64,000 nt of DNA from Mesorhizobium sp. (GTDB taxonomy: Bacteria; Pseudomonadota; Alphaproteobacteria; Rhizobiales; Rhizobiaceae). The number at the start of each line of letters is the position of its first letter. The stretch's first letter is position 1. A model generated the notes under the pieces. It was not told the DNA's origin. It worked only from the letters and a program-made list of their open reading frames with translations, and did no database searches. The stretch is from assembly GCA_004017535.1 (NCBI GenBank), contig SAJS01000008.1, forward strand, positions 1 to 64,000, read 5' to 3'. Below are positions 58,822 to 64,000 of the stretch, piece after piece. Made by a program: the position numbers and the translations under genes.

Positions 58822-60245
58822 TCGCCGACTGGAGCCACGAGGTCGTTGTTGCCGTGACCATCCTGTCCTGGTTCATCATCGGGGCGGGGCTGGCGCAGAC
58901 CACGATCTATCTTCTGCAGCTTGTCTTTGCCGGCTACGCCCTGTCCAAGCGCCCGCCCGTGGCCCGCTCAGCGCTGCTGTGGCAGCGCTATGGCGACGTC
59001 GCGCCCCCGATCGCGCTGCTGGTGCCTGCCTATAACGAGGCGTTGAACGTGGTCGAGAGCGTGCACTCGATGCTGGCGTTGGAGTATCCGAATTTCGAGG
59101 TGGTCGTGATCAATGACGGCTCGAAGGACGACACGCTGCAGCGCCTGATCGAAGCCTTCAAGCTGGTGAAGTTCCAGCGGCCTTACGAGGAGGCGCTCGC
59201 CCACCAGCCGATCCGCGGCCTCTATTCCTCGCCGATGACCGAACGGCTATTCGTGGTCGACAAGGAGAATGGCGGCAAGGCCGATGCCCAGAATGCCGGC
59301 ATCAATGTCTGCCGCGCGCCGCTCTTCTGCGTCATCGACGGCGATTCCATCCTCGAGCCTGATGCGTTGATGCGCGCCGCCCAGCCTTTCATTGACGACC
59401 CCGAGCGCACCATCGCCGTGGGCGGCACGATCCGTATCGCCAACGGTTCGCGGATAGAGGCGGGCAGGGTGCGCGAGATCCATTTGCCCCGCCGCCTCCT
59501 GCCTTTGTTCCAGGTGGTCGAATATCTCAGAGCCTTCCTGATGGCGCGGCTTGCCTGGAGCAGCATCAACACGCTGATGCTGGTTTCCGGCGCCTTCGGC
59601 ATGTTCCGCCGCGCCGAGGCGGTGGCGGTGGGCGGCTTCACTAAGGGCTCGATGGGCGAGGACCTCGACATCGTCATCAAGTTGCACCGCCATATGCGAG
59701 ACAAAAGGCGCAAATATCGCATCCAGTTCATTCCCGAGCCGGTGTGCTGGACCGAGGCGCCGGAAACGCTGAGCGTGCTGGCCCGCCAGCGCTCGCGCTG
59801 GCAGCGCGGCGCGCTCGAATGCTTCTTCCGCTACCGCTCGATGCTCTTCAACCCCCGCTACGGCCGCGTCGGCTTCCTCGGCTTCGGCCACATTTTGGTC
59901 GTCGACGTGCTGGGGCCGGTCGCCGAGGTGCTGGGCTACATCCTGATCCCGGCCTTCTGGCTGCTCGGCATCCTTTCGGCGGAATATCTTCTTGCCTTCA
60001 CCGCGCTCATCTTCACTTATGGGGTCTGCGTGAGCGTCTGCTCGCTGATCCTCGAGGAAGCCGAGCTGCAGCGCTTTCCCCGCGCCAGGGACCTCGCCGT
60101 GCTGACGGTCGCCGCCGTGATCGAGAATTTTGGCTACCGCCAGCTCAACAATTTCTGGCGGGTGAAGGGCTGGTGGCAATATCTGCGCGGCAACCAGGGC
60201 TGGGGCGAGATGACCAGGACCGGCCTCGGCGGGGCTAAGAAGTAA
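58818..60245 (+). CDS. Processive GT2 polysaccharide synthase (BcsA/PgaC-like)
   Basis: A 475-aa inner-membrane glycosyltransferase with the D,D,D,QxxRW signature: VVVINDGSKDD, FCVIDGDSILEPDA, MGEDLDIVIK and RQRSRWQRG. There is an N-terminal membrane segment and a C-terminal cluster of about four. This is the synthase type of cellulose, chitin-like and poly-N-acetylglucosamine polymers. The product cannot be told from sequence. No PilZ domain is visible. With the TPR-barrel and HEAT proteins it forms a likely synthesis-export unit. Confidence 0.9.
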   Translation: MIADWSHEVVVAVTILSWFIIGAGLAQTTIYLLQLVFAGYALSKRPPVARSALLWQRYGDVAPPIALLVPAYNEALNVVESVHSMLALEYPNFEVVVINDGSKDDTLQRLIEAFKLVKFQRPYEEALAHQPIRGLYSSPMTERLFVVDKENGGKADAQNAGINVCRAPLFCVIDGDSILEPDALMRAAQPFIDDPERTIAVGGTIRIANGSRIEAGRVREIHLPRRLLPLFQVVEYLRAFLMARLAWSSINTLMLVSGAFGMFRRAEAVAVGGFTKGSMGEDLDIVIKLHRHMRDKRRKYRIQFIPEPVCWTEAPETLSVLARQRSRWQRGALECFFRYRSMLFNPRYGRVGFLGFGHILVVDVLGPVAEVLGYILIPAFWLLGILSAEYLLAFTALIFTYGVCVSVCSLILEEAELQRFPRARDLAVLTVAAVIENFGYRQLNNFWRVKGWWQYLRGNQGWGEMTRTGLGGAKK

Positions 60246-60254
60246 GCCGCCGCG

Positions 60255-60580
60255 TCACGTCAGCGTGCGCTCGATCTCCACGATAAGCGCCTCGAGCGCC
60301 GCGCGGACTGTTCCTCCATCCGCCTGCTCGACCAGGAGCGTCTCCAGCGCCGACGCTCGCGCGCTGATTTCAGCGAAGCCGAACGTTCCAGCCGCGCCTG
60401 CGAGGGAGTGGGCGATGCGGATCAGCGGATCGCTGCCAACGAGGGGAGTAGGCTGATGCGCGATGGCCTTTAACTCGGCGAGCTGATCGGCGCAGCGGCT
60501 GAGGAAGCGTTGCCGCAAAGGGGCGAAGGGATCGATTGCGATGGGCGGCGCTCCGGCAAAACAATATCAAGATCTACCAT
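60255..60580 (-). CDS. Histidine phosphotransfer (Hpt) protein, start uncertain
   Basis: The Hpt core IAHSLAGAAGTFGF with its phospho-His sits in an ~87-aa frame that has only a TTG (60518) as start. A different frame begins with ATG at 60580 behind GATGAGGCGTGTTAG (MVDLDIVLPERR) and points into this gene, so a frameshift between the two may have split a ~105-aa protein. Convergent with the synthase gene, 10 bp apart. It is the missing phosphotransfer element between the hybrid kinase and the single-domain receivers. Confidence 0.7.
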
Positions 60581-60940
60581 CTAACACGCCTCATCCGAAA
60601 ACGGACAGTCAGCTGCCGGCCCCAAATCGGACATTCGCCACATGAGGCGCATTTCTTGTGAGGATACCCAAGTCCACGATTTCATTGATCCGCTGCGATG
60701 CCGTCGTCCAGGTTGGTCTATGGTAGTTGATCTTTCGGCGAAAAGTGCCGTTATCTGAAGAGGTGACGGAACTTGCCGAGATCAGCTGTGGCCGCGTCGA
60801 AACCCCAACGTCGGAAAATTTGACCGATTGGTGCCGATAGTTGGTGAAACCGCAACAATTTTTTCGTGGCAATTTTCCTTTTAAAATCAAAAGGGTAACT
60901 TTTTGCCGGGCCGAGCGTCGGCTTGCGGTGCTGCAAGCAA
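60581..60940. other. Intergenic with a possible wHTH remnant
   Basis: On the minus strand at 60609-60720 a frame reads RPTWTTASQRINEIVDLGILTRNAPHVA, which resembles the C-terminal winged helix of some regulators or Fic proteins. It has no proper upstream part, so it may be the tail of a lost gene. The 60830-60900 part is AT-rich. Confidence 0.35.
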
Positions 60941-60941
60941 G

Positions 60942-60974
60942 AAAAAACCCAGCTAGATCAATAACCTAGCCGGG
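60942..60974 (-). terminator. Rho-independent terminator, minus strand
   Basis: Reading the minus strand, CCCGGCTAG and CTAGCTGGG form a 9-bp stem (one mismatch) with a 9-nt loop, then TTTTTT. It would end leftward transcripts from the VOC/epoxide-hydrolase/SDR genes. Confidence 0.75.
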
Positions 60975-61049
60975 TTGCCGACAATTGAGTGGGAATGATT
61001 TTTGCCCATCCGGGCATATCGGCCGTGCCGCGTCGCTGGCGAGTCAGGC

Positions 61050-61235
61050 TGGGTCGACCATCAGACCTCGATGCTGCGCGACATCGAGAACGGTTCACCG
61101 ATAGAAGCGGATCAGATAATTGGCGACATGATGCGGCGGGCGTCATCATTCTCGTTGCCCGCCCCGATACTCTCGACGGTTCACGCGCACCTCAAGTCCT
61201 ACGAATTTCGCGGCTCGCAGCGCATAGCGGCATGA
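61050..61235 (+). pseudogene. C-terminal remnant of a ketopantoate reductase (panE/apbA) gene
   Basis: TSMLRDIENGSPIEADQIIGDMMRRA..LPAPILSTVHAHLKSYE matches the conserved C-terminal helix of 2-dehydropantoate 2-reductases (TSML.D...G..TEID...G.....A...G...P....). Nothing of the Rossmann domain precedes it, so only the last ~55 residues survive. Confidence 0.7.
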
Positions 61236-61347
61236 GACGCGCGCTGACGAAGGCAGGCTCACCCGGATGGGGCTGACCGCCGGCGCGGTCGATCCGTCGC
61301 GGCTGCGCACTCGTCGAACCGTCCGACAGCGTCAGCATCGCCGCGAA

Positions 61348-61911
61348 TTAACTGATGCGGGTCCCTTCTTCGCGCCCTGCTCGGTCATCGTCCTGCCACC
61401 TGCGCAGATCCGTCTGGTCATGGTAGGCCATGCGATCCGGCGTGGTGATGAATTCCATCGTCGTGCCCCACGGCATGCGGCAGTAGCAGACCTTGTTTCC
61501 AGGACCTTTTTCGGTTGCGTAGGGAATAGCGCGCGGCGCGGTGAGGGCTGTTCCTCCCGCCTTCTCGAAGCGCTCTACCGATGCGTCGATGTCATCGGTG
61601 TAGACACCGAAGTGCGTAATGCCGAAGTCGCTCGCTCGAACCGGTTGCGCTTGTTCGTGGCCGTGCATTTCGAAGAGCTCGATGTCAGGTCCGATTCCGA
61701 TCTTGACCATCGCCTGCGCACGCACGACCGTTCCGGGTAACGCGCCGACGGCCCGCTCGAATTCGGGTCCCTGCCGCGGCGGGTCCTGCGGTCCGAAGGA
61801 CTGGTAGATCACCTGGCCGCCAAAAGCTTCCACCAGGAACGATTTTGCTGCTTCGATGTCGGGCACCGTGATGCCGATATGATTGACGCCGCGAATGACG
61901 GGTGCGGTCAT
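61348..61911 (-). CDS. VOC-superfamily (glyoxalase/bleomycin-resistance-like) protein
   Basis: A 187-aa protein with two betaalphabeta modules. Candidate metal ligands are His in GVNHIGITV, Glu in IELFEMHG, His in ITHFGVYT and Glu in TTMEFI. The ATG at 61911 follows GAATGGAGACTGTC. It lies 61 bp downstream of the epoxide-hydrolase-like gene on the same strand. Substrate unknown; possibly a ring-cleaving or lactone-type reaction. Confidence 0.85.
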   Translation of the reverse strand: MTAPVIRGVNHIGITVPDIEAAKSFLVEAFGGQVIYQSFGPQDPPRQGPEFERAVGALPGTVVRAQAMVKIGIGPDIELFEMHGHEQAQPVRASDFGITHFGVYTDDIDASVERFEKAGGTALTAPRAIPYATEKGPGNKVCYCRMPWGTTMEFITTPDRMAYHDQTDLRRWQDDDRAGREEGTRIS

Positions 61912-61971
61912 GACAGTCTCCATTCTTATTTGGTCGATCCGCCCGGCCCACGACGGCCCGGGCGCCGAGTT

Positions 61972-62820
61972 TCAATTGGCCTTGAGGAAATCGATCAGAG
62001 CGGCGGCGACTTCATCCGGCCGTTCGTCCGCGACATAGTGGCTGCACCGGGCGATCGAGCCGCCCGTCACATTGCTGGCGAACTCATTGAGCATCGGCAC
62101 CATCTGCGCGCCGAAGCGCTGTTCTCCACCCAGGCCAAGCACCGGCATCTCGAGCGGCTGCTTCTTGTACTCGAGCGCGGCCGCATGATCGGCCGCGAGG
62201 GTGCGATACCATTCCATGCCGCCACGCGTGCGGCCAGGAAGCGCCATCGCCTTGGCGTAGATCTCGATGTCAGCCGGATTGAAGGTGCTGTGATCGTAGA
62301 ACCGCTCTGCCATGAAGGTCGAAACATAGTCATATTCAAGGCCATGGATCAGGCGCTCGGGTAGATCCCGGTTCATATGGAAGCTGAAGTGCCAGAGCCT
62401 GGCGGTTGTCGCCTCCCATCCGGTCCAGCCGGGAAGCGGAACATCAAGGACGGCCAGGTGGGTAACAGCCTCCCGATAGATGGCGGCCTGCGGCAACGCC
62501 ACCATTCCGCCAATGTCATGGCCGCACACGGCGTAGCGTTCATGCCCAAGGGCAACCATGACCTTGTGCGCGTCGCGCGCCATCGTGGCCTTGTCATAGC
62601 CGTCAAGCGGGCAGTCGGAAAAGCCCGCGCCGCGCAGATCCATGGCCACCACGCTGAAATGCTCGGCGAGCAGCGGCATCACATGGTGCCATTCCCACCA
62701 TGTTTCCGGCCAACCGTGAAGCAGAAGGATCGGCGGGCCCGAGCCCCCCGTGACGGCGTTGATCTTGATGCCGTTCACCGGCACCAGCTGCTGGGTAAAC
62801 CCCTTCAAAGTTGCGATCAT
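61972..62820 (-). CDS. Alpha/beta hydrolase, epoxide hydrolase / dehalogenase type
   Basis: A 282-aa enzyme. Oxyanion motif LLHGWPETWWEW, MDLRGAGFSD, nucleophile Asp in CGHDIGGMVA and the catalytic His in ARCSHYVADERP. The Asp nucleophile and the HGWPxxWxxW motif point to epoxide hydrolase or haloalkane dehalogenase. The ATG at 62820 follows TGGAAAGCG; the in-frame codon at 62850 is TTG. Part of a minus-strand catabolic-looking group. Confidence 0.87.
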   Translation of the reverse strand: MIATLKGFTQQLVPVNGIKINAVTGGSGPPILLLHGWPETWWEWHHVMPLLAEHFSVVAMDLRGAGFSDCPLDGYDKATMARDAHKVMVALGHERYAVCGHDIGGMVALPQAAIYREAVTHLAVLDVPLPGWTGWEATTARLWHFSFHMNRDLPERLIHGLEYDYVSTFMAERFYDHSTFNPADIEIYAKAMALPGRTRGGMEWYRTLAADHAAALEYKKQPLEMPVLGLGGEQRFGAQMVPMLNEFASNVTGGSIARCSHYVADERPDEVAAALIDFLKAN

Positions 62821-62870
62821 GATCGCTTTCCAGTCGATGTTGACGTTCAAACGGAGCTCGCGGCCAGCGC

Positions 62871-63695
62871 TCAGAGCTGGTCGAAATCGGTGGCGATCGT
62901 GATGTCGCGCCAGGCGTCGATATCGCTGCGGAAGGAAGCCAGCTTTCGCTCGGCGATCGAATGGGCGATCGGGCCGAGCGGCAGATGAAGCGGGGCATCA
63001 TCGGCATCGACTGCCTGCAGGATGATCGCGATCGCCTTGTCGGGATCGCCGGCCTGATTGCCGTTGTTGGTTTCGCGATAGTGCCTGCGCGAGCTCGCGG
63101 CGTATTCCGGCATCTCGCTGGCCGCCATCGTGATCGAACGGCCAAGGAAATCCGTGCGAAACGGCCCAGGCTCGACGATCAGCACCCGGATGCCGAACGG
63201 CTTCAGCTCGCCGGCGAGCGCCTCGGATATCCCTTCCACGGCGAATTTGGCGGCGTGGTAATAGCCTCCGCCGCCACGGCCCTCGATGCCCGCGCCGGAC
63301 GACATGTTGACGATCGTTCCGCCCGAACGTCGTAGGACAGGCAAGGCGGCTCTGGTGGTTTCGATCAGACCGAAGACGTTTACCTCGAACATCGGCCGAT
63401 ATTCCTCGGGCGTGCCTTCCTCGATCGCGCCGAACAGCGCGTAGCCGGCATTGTTCACGAGCACGTCAAACCCGCCAAAGGTCTCGACCGCCTTTGCGAC
63501 CGCTGCCTTGGCTGCCGCCGCATCAGTCACGTCGAGTGGCAAGGTGATCATGCGGCCGCTGAAAGGCTCGGCCATTTCCTTGATCGTCTTGACATTGCGG
63601 GCCGTCGCGATGACCCGGTCGCCGCGCTGTGCTGCGGCGAGCGCGAGCCGCCGGCCAAAGCCGCTTGAGCAGCCTGTGATGAGCCAAGTTTTCAT
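62871..63695 (-). CDS. Short-chain dehydrogenase/reductase (classical SDR)
   Basis: A 274-aa NAD(P)-dependent oxidoreductase: cofactor motif TGCSSGFG, NNAGYA, the Ser of VNMSSGAG, YHAAK (catalytic Tyr and Lys), and VEPGPFRTDF. The ATG at 63695 is preceded by TCGGAGAAAAAGTA; codons further upstream would add 68 unlikely residues. Close to the ketoreductase subgroup that acts on bulky ketones. Substrate unknown. Confidence 0.92.
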   Translation of the reverse strand: MKTWLITGCSSGFGRRLALAAAQRGDRVIATARNVKTIKEMAEPFSGRMITLPLDVTDAAAAKAAVAKAVETFGGFDVLVNNAGYALFGAIEEGTPEEYRPMFEVNVFGLIETTRAALPVLRRSGGTIVNMSSGAGIEGRGGGGYYHAAKFAVEGISEALAGELKPFGIRVLIVEPGPFRTDFLGRSITMAASEMPEYAASSRRHYRETNNGNQAGDPDKAIAIILQAVDADDAPLHLPLGPIAHSIAERKLASFRSDIDAWRDITIATDFDQL

Positions 63696-63948
63696 TACTT
63701 TTTCTCCGAGTTGTTTTTCAGACGACGCCACGCTGTCGCCGCCGCGACCCGTCATGTCGGCCATGGCGTCCGTTCCTTCTCCCCGAGGCCCGCCGAGACG
63801 GCTTTGCTGAGCTCTCGCGGACGCTTCAAGCATCGGGAGACCCGCGCCGATGAGTTGGGCGGTCGCGATGCCGAAGCCACAGTGGCGGCTTCGGCGCATG
63901 GGTCACGAAACTTCCGCAGCCCTGAGCCTGAACATCAGGGCGTCGGCT

Positions 63949-64000
63949 TCATTTGCTCGCCGCTTCGGCGATGACATCGGCGACTTCGTGCGGATGCGAG
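63949..64000 (-). CDS. 3' end of a gene cut by the window, probably an alpha/beta hydrolase
   Basis: Reading in from base 64000, the minus strand ends SHPHEVADVIAEAASK and stop. The HP.EVA..I closing helix resembles the C-terminus of alpha/beta hydrolases such as the one at 61972. Too little is visible to be sure. Confidence 0.5.
   Translation of the reverse strand, partial: SHPHEVADVIAEAASK

Overview
The window looks like chromosome or genomic-island DNA of a rhizobial alphaproteobacterium, most likely Mesorhizobium. Supporting signs are high GC, a DUF768-type protein (a family I know mainly from Mesorhizobium), a candidate EcfG general-stress promoter (GGAAC, 17-nt spacer, CGTT), and many small rhizobial hypothetical proteins. 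No rRNA, tRNA, CRISPR array or intact insertion sequence was recognised.

Layout. 1-944: the 5' part of glucuronate isomerase (uxaC, minus strand) with a strong inverted-repeat operator. 945-3700: sparse DNA with a decayed capD-like gene, a small zinc-ribbon gene and a membrane-anchored HExxH peptidase. 3911-20480: a secretion and surface-glycan island. On the minus strand is a three-gene glycosyltransferase operon that includes a 1255-aa protein combining two transferases, a propeller-like region and a methyltransferase. Facing away from it on the plus strand are a small beta-domain protein, a DUF4347/collagen-like protein with nearly 200 Gly-X-Y triplets, a type I secretion ABC transporter, its HlyD adaptor and a Sel1-repeat protein. 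20500-33400: accessory DNA with small exported proteins, an amidase, an MFS/SnoaL/MarR group with matching palindromes, a quinone reductase, a CadC-like regulator, a methyltransferase, and several gene remnants (DUF1194, LysR, Fe-S protein).

33079-37000: a Cys-rich exported protein followed by a MacAB-type ABC exporter. 37100-45000: housekeeping-like and stress-type genes (CPA1 antiporter preceded by an overlapping 41-aa membrane protein, DUF937, phosphodiesterase, RNase Z-like protein with an altered metal motif, AraC regulator, truncated DNA ligase with a duplicated 5' end). 45287-52118: a six-gene operon joining a GGDEF-EAL protein to a partner-switching module (two GHKL proteins, a STAS-methyltransferase fusion, a transmembrane SpoIIE phosphatase and a STAS protein). 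52577-60580: a phosphorelay (hybrid kinase, two receivers, convergent Hpt) in one block with a TPR/beta-barrel outer-membrane protein, a HEAT-repeat membrane protein and a processive GT2 synthase, resembling a poly-N-acetylglucosamine-type exopolysaccharide machine. 60900-64000: a panE remnant, a terminator, and a VOC protein, epoxide-hydrolase-like protein and short-chain dehydrogenase, plus the 3' end of another gene.

The three most interesting systems are the type I-secreted collagen-like protein beside its glycosyltransferase operon, the c-di-GMP/partner-switch operon with a STAS-methyltransferase fusion, and the phosphorelay-linked exopolysaccharide operon. All functional links between neighbours are inferences from gene order and visible domains; no database search was run.
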